Source: JASSUD01 sp031963005 (GTDB lineage: Bacteria; Pseudomonadota; Gammaproteobacteria; Burkholderiales; Burkholderiaceae). From it: a DNA stretch of 64,000 bases. The stretch covers positions 98,778 through 162,777 of the forward strand of contig JASSUL010000005.1 in NCBI GenBank assembly GCA_031963005.1, written 5' to 3'. The position numbers and the translations under genes were made by a program. The notes beneath the pieces were generated by a model, which saw only the letters and a list, made by a program, of their open reading frames with translations, did no database searches and was not told where the DNA came from. Positions 56,534 to 64,000 of this stretch are shown piece by piece (the stretch's first letter is position 1; every line of letters starts with the position of its first letter).

Positions 56534-56578
56534 TGCGCCCTAAAAGTTAGAGATGATCTATCTAACTTTTAGGGCGCA
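56534..56578. terminator. Bidirectional terminator after sodB
   Basis: Perfect 18-bp stem TGCGCCCTAAAAGTTAGA (56534-56551) and TCTAACTTTTAGGGCGCA (56561-56578), loop 9 bases. The A-run upstream gives a U-tract for the convergent gene on the minus strand. Confidence 0.85.
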
Positions 56579-56640
56579 TTTCAATAGTAAGAACGCGAAT
56601 AGGCCCTCTTTTTTAATCTAATGGATACTTCAAATAGATT

Positions 56641-56946
56641 TTATGGACGCGGCAAATGTAGCAAATCGGTCAGATAAGGAAGCAACGTTGCTGTACCGAC
56701 CACAATAGCCCCCAAACGAATTGTTAACTTTGCACCGAGATGGTTGAGCTCTGTTTGGACCTTATCAATTTTATGCTCCAGACGCTGCTCCAGATTATTG
56801 AGATCATGTTTAGTGGCTAATTCCGCATTATTATGGGTTTCAAGCACCAGCACCGCATCCAAAATAGCAAAAGTTTTCTGTTGGTTAAACCCTGCTTTCT
56901 GAAGGGCTTTAAAAGATGCCGTGGTATGGAATGCAGCCGCTGCCAT
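56641..56946 (-). CDS. DUF1640-like coiled-coil membrane protein
   Basis: 101 residues. Starts at ATG 56946 (MAAAAFHTTASFKAL) with AGGA seven bases upstream; the frame is open from a TTG at 56982. The middle (DLNNLEQRLEHKIDKVQTEL) is a coiled coil. The C-terminus has a membrane segment (RLGAIVVGTATLLPYLTDLL). This is the arrangement of DUF1640 proteins, small bacterial relatives of mitochondrial CCDC90/MCUR1. The function of the bacterial members is unknown. Confidence 0.65.
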   Translation of the reverse strand: MAAAAFHTTASFKALQKAGFNQQKTFAILDAVLVLETHNNAELATKHDLNNLEQRLEHKIDKVQTELNHLGAKLTIRLGAIVVGTATLLPYLTDLLHLPRP

Positions 56947-57193
56947 TTTCTTTCCTGATAATAATGATCGCTTTTTTTTCAACGCTATCTCACTGGTAAA
57001 TAACGGTGATCTTTAAATTCGATGCATGGATTCATCGCTAAAAGCATAACCCAAACATTAAACCAAAAAAGGTAAAATGTACAGTATCCATCCATTTTTT
57101 AGCGTATTTAGTTGAATACCCCATTTCTCCCAGCAATGCCCCAAGAGAGCATTGAGTATGAAGAGCTCGAGAAGACCCGCTATGCATAAGGCG

Positions 57194-57811
57194 CTAGGGA
57201 TTACTCAGCCAATCGATTCTCTCATTCCAAAGCGCGCTAATTGCCGCAATCCCATAAGCACCATGCGCCTGAGCATTGTTTAAATCTTCCGCTTCCATTC
57301 CTCCTAGCGCATAGACGGGGAGAACGGTACTAGAAGCCAGTTTTGCAAAATGATCCCAGCCTAAAGGCTTTGCTTCGGGGTGGCTTTGCGTATACAAAAC
57401 CGGAGATAAAGTAACGAAGTCCACGCCAATATGCTCTGCTTTTTTTAGCTGTTCCTCATTGTGGCAGGCTGCAGACACCAGCTTTTTAGTATCCAGCGGA
57501 CGGTTTTGACAAGCCATCAGCCGTGTACTGTCTAGATGCACTCCATCTGCATTTAACTCAATGGCTTTTTGAGGGTCGGCATTCAACAATAAAAGCGCCT
57601 GATATCGATGACAACAAATCAAGGTTTTTTGGGCTAATGATTCATATATTTTGGAGTCTAGTTTTTTAGCCCTTAACTGTACCAATCGAATCCCTGAAAT
57701 AAGCGCCTCTTCAAGGCGATCCATGAAATCAGAAAGCGCATCTGGCTCCGGCGTAATAAGATATATACGCGGCAACTGAGCGCGTGTTCGAATAGAAGCC
57801 GATAATTTCAT
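57194..57811 (-). CDS. thiE: Thiamine-phosphate-synthase-like protein without its MutT half
   Basis: 205 residues, closely like the C-terminal half of the Burkholderia MutT/thiamine-monophosphate-synthase-like fusion. Motifs: RIYLITPEPDALSDF, GIRLVQLRAKKLDSK, LNADGVHLDSTRLM and FVTLSPVLYTQSHPEAKPLG. The Nudix half (GxxxxxExxxxxREUxEExG) is absent, and only about 40 bases of in-frame sequence precede the ATG before a stop. So the gene is either split or trimmed. Whether it is a true ThiE or a repair-linked domain cannot be decided by reading. A second, broken copy lies at 58669-58990. Confidence 0.7.
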   Translation of the reverse strand: MKLSASIRTRAQLPRIYLITPEPDALSDFMDRLEEALISGIRLVQLRAKKLDSKIYESLAQKTLICCHRYQALLLLNADPQKAIELNADGVHLDSTRLMACQNRPLDTKKLVSAACHNEEQLKKAEHIGVDFVTLSPVLYTQSHPEAKPLGWDHFAKLASSTVLPVYALGGMEAEDLNNAQAHGAYGIAAISALWNERIDWLSNP

Positions 57812-58018
57812 AAGCCTAAAAAATTCATATTCATATTGCCTTACCAAATCAGATACATTCTTAAAGAGATATTGATTTTATTGAAAAATTTGCGCAGGAG
57901 GGATCGTATTGCCCTAAAATTTTGTTTTTATCTTTATCCTAGTTGTTTAGTCCAGGCAGGTGGTCGCTAAAATGAAGCCTTCTCCTGAAGGAAGAGCTGA
58001 GGGATATACCGTAAGATA

Positions 58019-58579
58019 TTGGAGAGGAAGGATAATCAACATCAAAAAAATAAGCCAGGCTCCTCTGAGTTAGATTTTGCACCGAAGAGAAAGAAATTTA
58101 TTATGAACAACGCAGATGCAGTCACAGGGACAAGTAATTGCAATACAGCCTCGTTGGCGGCTCAACTTCACAATACCATTTCTTTATTGGATGAGAATGC
58201 CATCAAAGAGATTTATGTGGATACGCTTGGTAAATTGAAAACTATTACAGGACGTATAGTAGAGTACGAACGGCGCTATGAAGAGCTGGAGGAGCAGGAG
58301 GCTAGCCCAATAAACCAAGAGAAGTCCACAATGCATCTAGCAGGAGCTATTTTTGAGAGGAGACGTACCCACTCAGTAGCTCCGCGTGTAATGGCACACC
58401 TATTCACCACAACTTTCGACCCCATTGATCCTTTCTCTGTTAGATATCGTAACGATAAAGAGATCAAGCCCGATCAGGAAAAAGTTGTGCTAGAGAAAAA
58501 AATTGCAAATTTGAAAGAAAGAGAAAAATTGCAACAACAGATGCTCTATTTAATGCATAAATTTAACAATATGGCATAA
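58019..58579 (+). CDS. Orphan coiled-coil protein with possible NLS-like motif
   Basis: 186 residues from a TTG at 58019. The next in-frame start, ATG 58103, would remove the first 28 residues, including the basic motif APKRKKF. A coiled coil covers about 60-95 (TGRIVEYERRYEELEEQEA) and another the C-terminal 45 (KVVLEKKIANLKEREKLQQQ). No family recognised. Inserted between thiE-like and its duplicated fragment, so part of a young rearrangement. No signal peptide; secretion and nuclear targeting are speculation. Confidence 0.5.
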   Translation: MERKDNQHQKNKPGSSELDFAPKRKKFIMNNADAVTGTSNCNTASLAAQLHNTISLLDENAIKEIYVDTLGKLKTITGRIVEYERRYEELEEQEASPINQEKSTMHLAGAIFERRRTHSVAPRVMAHLFTTTFDPIDPFSVRYRNDKEIKPDQEKVVLEKKIANLKEREKLQQQMLYLMHKFNNMA

Positions 58580-58635
58580 AATCTATAAGTGGTCGCCTCA
58601 CAGATTTTGACTTGCACCCCTAAAATTATAAAAAT

Positions 58636-58669
58636 CTTTTAATTTCTATTAATTTGCGGGGGGATTACC
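58636..58669. repeat. Left inverted repeat of the 58.6-63.2 kb segment
   Basis: CTTTTAATTTCTATTAATTT and following ATTACC match, in inverse orientation and about 85 percent by eye, bases 63209-63244 (CTTTTAATTCCTATTAATTT on the minus strand). The pair brackets the F-box/WD40 and holin-like genes. Confidence 0.6.
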
Positions 58670-58990
58670 TACTCAGCCAATCGATTCTCTGTAATACCCA
58701 TTTAGACAGACTGAACCTGTGGCTATCTGCATATTTGCCAACACCAACAAAGTGAAGTACCCCCTTGGTTAGCGCATTTTCACATTAGGATATTTTTCAT
58801 TCCAAAGTGCGCTAATTGCCTCAATCCCATAAGCACCATGCGCCTGAGCATTGTTTAAATCTTCCATTTTCATTCCTCCTAGCGCATAGACGGGGAGAAC
58901 GGTACTAGAAGCCAGTTTTGCAAAATGATCCCAGCCTAAAGGCTTTACTTCGGGATGGCTTTGCATATGCAAAATTGGTCTCGATAAAGC
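58669..58990 (-). pseudogene. Duplicated 3' fragment of the thiE-like gene
   Basis: The block from 58669 repeats the 3' part of the thiE-like gene at 57200-57410 in the same orientation, about 90 percent alike by eye. It encodes PLGWDHFAKLASSTVLPVYA in-frame, then GGMKMEDLNNAQAHGAYGIE and AISALWNEK before diverging. An unrelated stretch of about 100 bp (near 58690-58795) interrupts it, with an in-frame stop. No start, no substrate-binding N-terminus. A broken duplicate. Confidence 0.85.
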
Positions 58991-59144
58991 TTAAAGGTCT
59001 AGCGCGCTCTATAAATATTCCTGGGATCTCAAATAAAATATCCCACCTCCGGCAACCCCTTGGTATCGTGCTACACAATGCCTTCTTGTATCGTATTAGC
59101 CTTTCCCCTCGAATCGTATTTATTTTTAATATTATGGTCCGTAC

Positions 59145-62100
59145 ATGCTCACTTGCATCTCGCCAACTATTAATCACGTTGTAGAGCCTTTACAGATAGA
59201 CCGTACCAGCACAAACGATGGGCCGAACTTAGGGTTGGCCCCAGGTATTGAGCCTATAGGTAGCCTCTTTGAGCAACGGGGAAGGCTGAGTGATTTTGCT
59301 AATAGAATAGCGCTGTGGGCAATTCCCGCCGCATTCACAGCTAGCTTGGCATCCGGGCTTGCTTACTGCTGTGCATCCTTTCCTTCGCTCACCATACAAC
59401 TAGTGTGTGCTGCAGTTTGCCCGATTGCTCTGCTGGTTGGCATAGCTCTATTAGCGTACTGCGTGGTCCTAAAAAATACGATTGCACAAGAAGATAATAC
59501 GTCTGAGTATGCATCAGGAAGCGCTACAAGTACGGATATAGAAGAAGATGCTTCGTCTATCAATGAATCTCTGCGGACGCCGGCTCCCATTTCGAATCCT
59601 ACTATTACGCCCGATTCCCCAGTATTGAAGACCCCAACGCTCTCATTACTTTCACCTCCCATTAAGATCCGAGATATAGATATAGCAGCAATTCCTTTTG
59701 CCAGTGAGTATTCATTGATGTTAGCTTCCATTTCAAACCCTACGATTACGCCCAATTCAGCAGTGCAAAAAACTTCAACGCCCTCATTATTCTCACTTCC
59801 CATTGAAATTCGAGAAGAAATAGAAAATTACCTCCAACCATGGGAACAGATGAGTCTTTTTAAATTCCTGATTATGCCGACTCGCGATGGCGAGACGGTA
59901 GACTTCCCCATTCTGAAATTACGGTGGTTGCAAGAAAGGATCCGACCCCAATATCAACGGACGCTAGTGAACTCAGATGCTAGCTTGCAAGTCTTTGCAT
60001 TAGATCAACTCCAAAGGCTATGGAAATCAAAGCAACTCCATCAAGTGGTAGAAGAGCCTGTATTTTTTGAGCTATTGCGTGTTGTTGGTAACTCAACGAT
60101 ATTTGGATTTTTAAAAGAAAAAATCCAACAAGACCCAGATTTAAAGCAAAAGCTATTGGATTGGATTGAACGCTCTAAAACAGAGAAAGTAGGTACAGTA
60201 GCCGCAAATGCGCTGACGATCTTGGTCAAAAGCGGCATCCAGTTTAATGAAGCGGATTTAAGAGGAATTAAAGTTGCAGGGGCCGATCTGAGTAGGGGCG
60301 TATTCGATCATGCTCAGTTACAAGGAGCTGACTTGACAGGGGCTGTGCTTGGGCATAGTTGGCTGCGTGGAGCCAATTTAAGCGGAGCGCAGATGGCTGG
60401 GGTGCGGTTTGGCGAAGGGGCATATCTCCAGGAAAAGCATCGTGTATTGTCCTGCGCGTATTCATCCGATGGGACAACCTGCACCGTGGGTCTTGATAAC
60501 GGTAGGATCAGTGTGTATGCGACTTCAACCTGGGGAAAAATCCATAGCTTAATTATCCATGCCAGCGATGCTAGGAGCGTCATATATTCGCCGGACCGTA
60601 AGCAAATTATCTCGGTTACTCAGGATGAGGTAGGACACATGCGGACAGTGCACGTGTGGAACGCACATACAGGAGAAGTTTTGCGCATCCTAAGTGGTCA
60701 TACTGACTCTATTAATAGCCTCGTGTATTCGCCGGACGGTAAGCAGATCGCCTCCAGCAGTCGTGACACGACAGTGCGCGTGTGGGACGCACACACTGGA
60801 GAGGCTTTGCATACCTTAAGAGGTCATGCCGGCTATGTTAATAGCATCGCGTATTCGCCGGACGGTAAGCAGATCGCCTCCAGCAGTAATGACACGACAG
60901 TGCGCGTGTGGAACGCACATACAGGAGAGGTTTTACGCACCCTAAGTGGTCATACCGACTCTATTAATAGCCTCGTGTATTCACCGGACGGTAAGCAAAT
61001 CGCCTCGGGTGGTCAGGACGATGCGATGCGTGTGTGGGACGTGCACACAGGAAAGGTTCTGCAGACCTTAAGTGATTATTCCGGCTATGTTAATAGCATC
61101 GTGTATTCGCCGGACGGTGAGCAGATCGTCTCATGCAGTAATGACATGACAGTACGTGTGTGGGACGCACACACGGGAGAGGTTCTGCGCATCTTAATTG
61201 GTCATACCAACTATATTAATAGCGTCGCGTATTCGCCAGACGGTGAGCGGATCATCTCAGGCAGTGATGACAAGACGGTGCGCATATGGGATGCACACAC
61301 GGATGATGCTAGCCACTTAAGCAGCCATACCGACTCTGTCAATGACATCGCATATTCGCCGGACGGTAAGCAGATCATCTCGGGCAGTTATGACAAGACG
61401 GTGCGCGTGTGGGACGCAAAGACAGGAAAGGCTTTGCATATCTTAAGCGGTCATACCGGCTCTGTTAAGAGCCTCGCATATTCGCTGGACGGTAAGCAAA
61501 TCATCTCATGCGGTCGGGACCATATGATACGCGTGTGGAACGCGCACACTGGAAAGGCTCTCCATACCTTAAACAACCATACAAGCTTGGCTTTGACCGC
61601 TGTGTATTCGCCGAACGGTGAGCAGATCGTCTCGGGCCATCATGACAAAACAGTGCGCGTGTGGGACGCAGAGACAGGAGAGGCTCTGCGCACCTCAAGT
61701 GGCCACACCGACTCTGTTGAAAGCCTCGCATATTCGCCGGACGGTGAGCAGATCGTCTCGGCCAGTTATGACAAGACGGTGCGCGTGTGGGACGCAAAGA
61801 CAGGAAAGGCTTTGCATACCTTAAGCGGTCATACCAAATGGATTAATAGCGTCGTGTATTCGCCGGATAGTAAGCAGATCGCTTCTAGCAGTGATGATGA
61901 TACGGTGCGCCTGTGGAATGCACTTACGGGAAAGCCTCTCTACATATTAAACGGCCATACAAACTCTGTTAATAGCCTCGCGTATTCACCGGACGGTAAG
62001 CAAATCGTCTCGGCCAGTGATGACAAGACGGTGCGCGTGTGGGACGCAAAGACAGGAGAGGCTTTGCATACCTTAAGCGGTCATACCGACTCTGTTAAGA

Positions 62101-62498
62101 GCCTCGCATATTCACCGGACGGTAAGCAGATCGCCTCTAGCAGTGATGACCATACGTTACGAGTGTGGGATGTTGACTTGGGTCAATGTTTGGTAGTGGT
62201 GCGAGATTTCCATGGAACCGTCACTAGCATTGTCTGGAAAACAACGTCCGACGGCACCTATCTAGTGACCGGCAGTGTAGATAAGTCTGTTCGCCAGTGG
62301 AAGGTCAAAAAGGAAGGAGAAGAATATAAAGCGATTTTATGCTGGAGTTCCGGGCATGAGGTTCTAACAGTGACGGGTGCTGTACTTAAAGGGGTACAAG
62401 GGTTAGACCGGATGAACCAGGAGTTGCTAAAGCAGCGCGGCGCAGTGGTAGATAAACCATCTTCACATGCTTTTACTGCAGATCCTATCAGAGCATAG
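59145..62498 (+). CDS. F-box-like, pentapeptide and WD40 repeat protein with two membrane helices
   Basis: 1117 residues. In order: two membrane helices at about 54-76 and 82-108; a Ser/Thr/Pro-rich linker with a duplicated 30-residue block (149-178 and 195-224); an F-box-like segment at 218-241 (LPIEIREEIENYLQPWEQMS, as in LPxEI...YL); an alpha-helical region to 360; pentapeptide repeats (ADLSRG, ADLTGA, ANLSGA) at 366-425; then 14-15 WD40 units to about 1080. The units are of the form YSPDGKQIASSS, DxTVRVWDAHTG and GHT. The count fits two seven-bladed propellers. F-box plus WD40 is the architecture of eukaryotic SCF ubiquitin-ligase adaptors. No ribosome site is obvious at ATG 59145. Confidence 0.85.
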   Translation: MLTCISPTINHVVEPLQIDRTSTNDGPNLGLAPGIEPIGSLFEQRGRLSDFANRIALWAIPAAFTASLASGLAYCCASFPSLTIQLVCAAVCPIALLVGIALLAYCVVLKNTIAQEDNTSEYASGSATSTDIEEDASSINESLRTPAPISNPTITPDSPVLKTPTLSLLSPPIKIRDIDIAAIPFASEYSLMLASISNPTITPNSAVQKTSTPSLFSLPIEIREEIENYLQPWEQMSLFKFLIMPTRDGETVDFPILKLRWLQERIRPQYQRTLVNSDASLQVFALDQLQRLWKSKQLHQVVEEPVFFELLRVVGNSTIFGFLKEKIQQDPDLKQKLLDWIERSKTEKVGTVAANALTILVKSGIQFNEADLRGIKVAGADLSRGVFDHAQLQGADLTGAVLGHSWLRGANLSGAQMAGVRFGEGAYLQEKHRVLSCAYSSDGTTCTVGLDNGRISVYATSTWGKIHSLIIHASDARSVIYSPDRKQIISVTQDEVGHMRTVHVWNAHTGEVLRILSGHTDSINSLVYSPDGKQIASSSRDTTVRVWDAHTGEALHTLRGHAGYVNSIAYSPDGKQIASSSNDTTVRVWNAHTGEVLRTLSGHTDSINSLVYSPDGKQIASGGQDDAMRVWDVHTGKVLQTLSDYSGYVNSIVYSPDGEQIVSCSNDMTVRVWDAHTGEVLRILIGHTNYINSVAYSPDGERIISGSDDKTVRIWDAHTDDASHLSSHTDSVNDIAYSPDGKQIISGSYDKTVRVWDAKTGKALHILSGHTGSVKSLAYSLDGKQIISCGRDHMIRVWNAHTGKALHTLNNHTSLALTAVYSPNGEQIVSGHHDKTVRVWDAETGEALRTSSGHTDSVESLAYSPDGEQIVSASYDKTVRVWDAKTGKALHTLSGHTKWINSVVYSPDSKQIASSSDDDTVRLWNALTGKPLYILNGHTNSVNSLAYSPDGKQIVSASDDKTVRVWDAKTGEALHTLSGHTDSVKSLAYSPDGKQIASSSDDHTLRVWDVDLGQCLVVVRDFHGTVTSIVWKTTSDGTYLVTGSVDKSVRQWKVKKEGEEYKAILCWSSGHEVLTVTGAVLKGVQGLDRMNQELLKQRGAVVDKPSSHAFTADPIRA
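60680..62190 (+). repeat. Array of about 126-bp WD40-encoding DNA repeats
   Basis: About 12 tandem units of 123-126 bases, marked by recurring TATTCGCCGGACGGTAAGCA and GTGTGGGACGCA. Neighbouring units are so alike in DNA that the array must have expanded recently or been homogenised by recombination. It is protein-coding, not a CRISPR array. Confidence 0.85.
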
Positions 62499-62528
62499 TG
62501 CAAAATTGCATTTTTAACGGTATAGAAT

Positions 62529-62561
62529 AAAGCAGCCCCTCCGTTTTTAACAGGCTGCTTT
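62529..62561 (+). terminator. Hairpin terminator after the F-box/WD40 gene
   Basis: AAAGCAGCC (62529-62537) pairs with GGCTGCTTT (62553-62561), loop of 15. A short T-run follows. Confidence 0.65.
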
Positions 62562-62691
62562 ACATAGCCGTGAATTATAAGAGGGCCTACAAATTAATTG
62601 CACAGTTCCAACGCATATTAGGTTGTTTATTATAAACCTTTGACTTTTTGTCTTGGCCTTAATCAGATTTCACTTTTATAGGAGAATAAAA

Positions 62692-63042
62692 ATGGAATTA
62701 TTATTGATGTGGCTGATTAATGCTGTTGCACTACTGATTCTACCTTATATCATTCCCTCTATTCAAATTCGCAGTTTTGGTACGGCACTTATTATTGTCA
62801 TTATACTTGGATTGATTAATACCCTAGTGCGCCCTTTGCTTATATTGCTTACGCTGCCTGTCACGATGTTGACCTTGGGGGGATTTATTCTTGTCATTAA
62901 TGCGCTGCTTTTTCTGTCAGCAGCATGGATACTCAAAGATTTTGAAGTATCCAGTTTTTGGGCTGCATTCTTTGGTTCAATTTTGTATAGCTTTATTTCA
63001 TGGGTCTTATCGGCAGTTATTTTTTCTAACCTTTTTCGATAA
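62692..63042 (+). CDS. Phage-holin-family (YvlD/DUF360-like) membrane protein
   Basis: 116 residues with four predicted membrane helices. Starts at ATG 62692 (MELLLMWLINAVALLILPYI) with AGGAGA eight bases upstream. The sequence pattern INTLVRPLLILLTLPVTMLT and then LGGFILVINALLF is that of the superfamily IV holin-like/YvlD proteins, widespread chromosomal membrane proteins of unknown role that need not be phage-derived. Within the accessory island. Confidence 0.8.
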   Translation: MELLLMWLINAVALLILPYIIPSIQIRSFGTALIIVIILGLINTLVRPLLILLTLPVTMLTLGGFILVINALLFLSAAWILKDFEVSSFWAAFFGSILYSFISWVLSAVIFSNLFR

Positions 63043-63259
63043 GCCATCATGGCCTACTTACAGGAGGACTTATATCTAAAGGATGTGCGACCATCCTGAG
63101 CCTCAAGCTCATCGCTCAATTGAAACCTCGTAGATTCCCGGCCCGCTCCTACTACCAAGGCGGATAGCGTGCACGATATTAGAGCAATTTCGTAAAATTT
63201 AAATGTTAGGGGTAATCTACTCACAAATTAATAGGAATTAAAAGTAGGATTTTCCCCCA
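63043..63259. other. Non-coding stretch before the IS remnant
   Basis: No gene seen. 63209-63244 is the right inverted repeat matching 58636-58669. Confidence 0.4.
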
Positions 63260-63634
63260 ACAAGAAAAGTATTTGGAGTAAGCCAGACATGCTACCGTTA
63301 TAAACCCAAACTATCTTCAGAAAATAGTCAGATCGCAGATGGGTTGATCCGTTTGATAAGCGCACAACGCAATTGAGGCTTTGGTTTATGCTTTTTATAA
63401 CTGCGGAATGTCAAAGGCTTAAGCTGGAACCACCAACGTGTCTACCGCATCTACCGAAAGCTGGAATTAAATCTACGAATCAAGCCGAAAAAACGCTTGG
63501 TCCGCGAGAAACCCTAACCACTCGTAGAACCGAAAAAAAGCAATGAAGTATGGTCAATGGATTTCATTTACCATACCAAATTGAGAAGCGTTTGGAGTAA
63601 TGAATATAGAAATCATGTGGCTTCAAGAATTTAA
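63260..63634 (+). pseudogene. IS3-family (IS407-like) transposase orfB remnant
   Basis: Reads VFGVSQTCYRYKPKLSSENS, then SAQRN-stop-GFGLCFL-stop-LRNVKGLSWNHQRVYRIYRK and LRIKPKKRLVREKP-stop, then NEVWSMDFIYHT, before ending at TAA 63632. These are standard blocks of the IS3-type transposase up to the first catalytic Asp of the DDE core (WSMDF). Three in-frame stops (TGA in place of Trp, TAA where Tyr is expected, another TAA) inactivate it, and both ends are missing. Confidence 0.88.
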
Positions 63635-63685
63635 ATGCTCTTTGGTGCGTCCTTTGGACTTCGTTTAAACGTACACGAGCGCAAT

Positions 63686-64000
63686 TCAAGTGGAGAATTT
63701 GGATATCAAAATCAGATGGGGGTATTTTTTTCTAATAAATGTGAAATCTATGTCAGTGAAATTATCGCATTCAGATATATCTAATTTTTTTACTGTAGCG
63801 GGAATATTCTGTAAAAAACTGCTTTTGAGGCTGTCGCATCTGGAAATGCGTAATTCCTCCAAGCTTTGACATTGTTGGAGCGCTGCTATGAGAGACGTAT
63901 CAGTGAGATTATTGCAGCTCAAAAGATATAATTTTTTTACTGTAGCGGGAATATCCTGTAAAAAACCGTCTTTGAGTTTTTCGCCGTCAGAAATGCGTAA
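63686..64000 (-). CDS. Leucine-rich-repeat protein, N-terminal part outside window
   Basis: C-terminal 104 codons, open to the window edge, so the start is not seen. Two long LRR units of about 50 residues are visible, each with an IPATVKKL strand, a xCNNLTDTS/ECDNFTDID motif and QQCQSLEELRISRCDSL. This cysteine-containing LRR type resembles that of F-box/LRR proteins of eukaryotes. No membrane segment in the visible part. The adjacent unit DNA is near-identical (two copies of the TTTTTTACAGGATATTCCCG-type stretch), suggesting recent duplication. Confidence 0.8.
   Translation of the reverse strand, partial: LRISDGEKLKDGFLQDIPATVKKLYLLSCNNLTDTSLIAALQQCQSLEELRISRCDSLKSSFLQNIPATVKKLDISECDNFTDIDFTFIRKKYPHLILISKFST

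Noticed and set aside
58769..58972. Intact small gene encoding a thiE C-terminal fragment
   Set aside because: It matches only the last third of the thiE-like gene and lacks its catalytic part, so it is treated as a pseudogene.
59145..60400. NACHT/STAND NTPase domain before the WD40 repeats
   Set aside because: Many bacterial WD40 proteins carry one, but no P-loop (GxxxxGK[ST]) or Walker B is present here.
60680..62190. CRISPR-like array
   Set aside because: Repeats of about 126 bp continue in one reading frame with WD40 codons and have no spacers.
62692..63042. Prophage holin
   Set aside because: The YvlD/holin-IV family is widespread on chromosomes and no other phage gene is nearby.

Overview
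The window looks like a chromosome segment of a host-associated betaproteobacterium of the Burkholderia lineage, probably an endosymbiont of the Mycoavidus or Glomeribacter kind that lives in fungi. Housekeeping genes lie in the gene orders usual for Burkholderia: yceD-rpmF-plsX-fabHDG-acpP-fabF-rpoE, mreBCD-mrdA-rodA divergent from gatCAB, lpxK-trm112-kdsB-adk, carA-carB, and zapB-like-zapA-6S RNA. AT-richer accessory genes sit between these blocks. They encode proteins with eukaryotic-type repeats (F-box, WD40, ankyrin, leucine-rich) and orphan proteins, two of which carry motifs like nuclear localisation signals. The taxonomic call is inferred from gene order and protein resemblance; no database search was made.

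Layout. 1-7 kb: carB (cut by the left edge), carA, sspB, ppiD, tRNA-Val. 7-9.3 kb: an orphan protein with Tyr-rich tandem repeats, a gene remnant and an intergenic repeat. 9.3-19.4 kb: lepA, rpoE and the fatty-acid/phospholipid cluster, all on the minus strand; the anti-sigma and protease genes expected between rpoE and lepA are missing. 19.9-26.4 kb: a TonB-dependent receptor, zapB-like/zapA, 6S RNA, a SIMPL protein, lgt, holC. 26.5-40 kb: the rod-shape cluster, gatCAB, xthA, hemE. 40.3-43.6 kb: adk, kdsB, trm112-like, lpxK. 43.7-51.5 kb: an orphan with an NLS-like motif, nadB, an ankyrin protein, a two-gene sphingoid-base-type operon (alpha-oxoamine synthase plus 3-ketosphinganine-reductase-like SDR), tRNA-Ser and a Tiki/ChaN-like orphan. 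52-57.8 kb: serS, xseA, msrB, sodB, a DUF1640-like protein, and a thiE-like gene lacking the MutT half it is usually fused to. 58-64 kb: an accessory island with an orphan coiled-coil protein, a duplicated thiE fragment, a 1117-residue F-box/pentapeptide/WD40 protein, a holin-like membrane protein, a dead IS3-family transposase and an LRR protein cut by the right edge.

At least four families of short palindromic or terminal-inverted-repeat elements (about 95-240 bp) fill the intergenic spaces, often inside operons or touching stop codons. In one family the two stem arms change together between copies.

The housekeeping genes supply membrane lipid, lipid A, peptidoglycan elongation, translation (GatCAB, SerS, LepA) and oxidative defence. 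The accessory genes look aimed at a eukaryotic host: a possible ubiquitin-ligase adaptor, possible nuclear effectors and a possible sphingolipid pathway.
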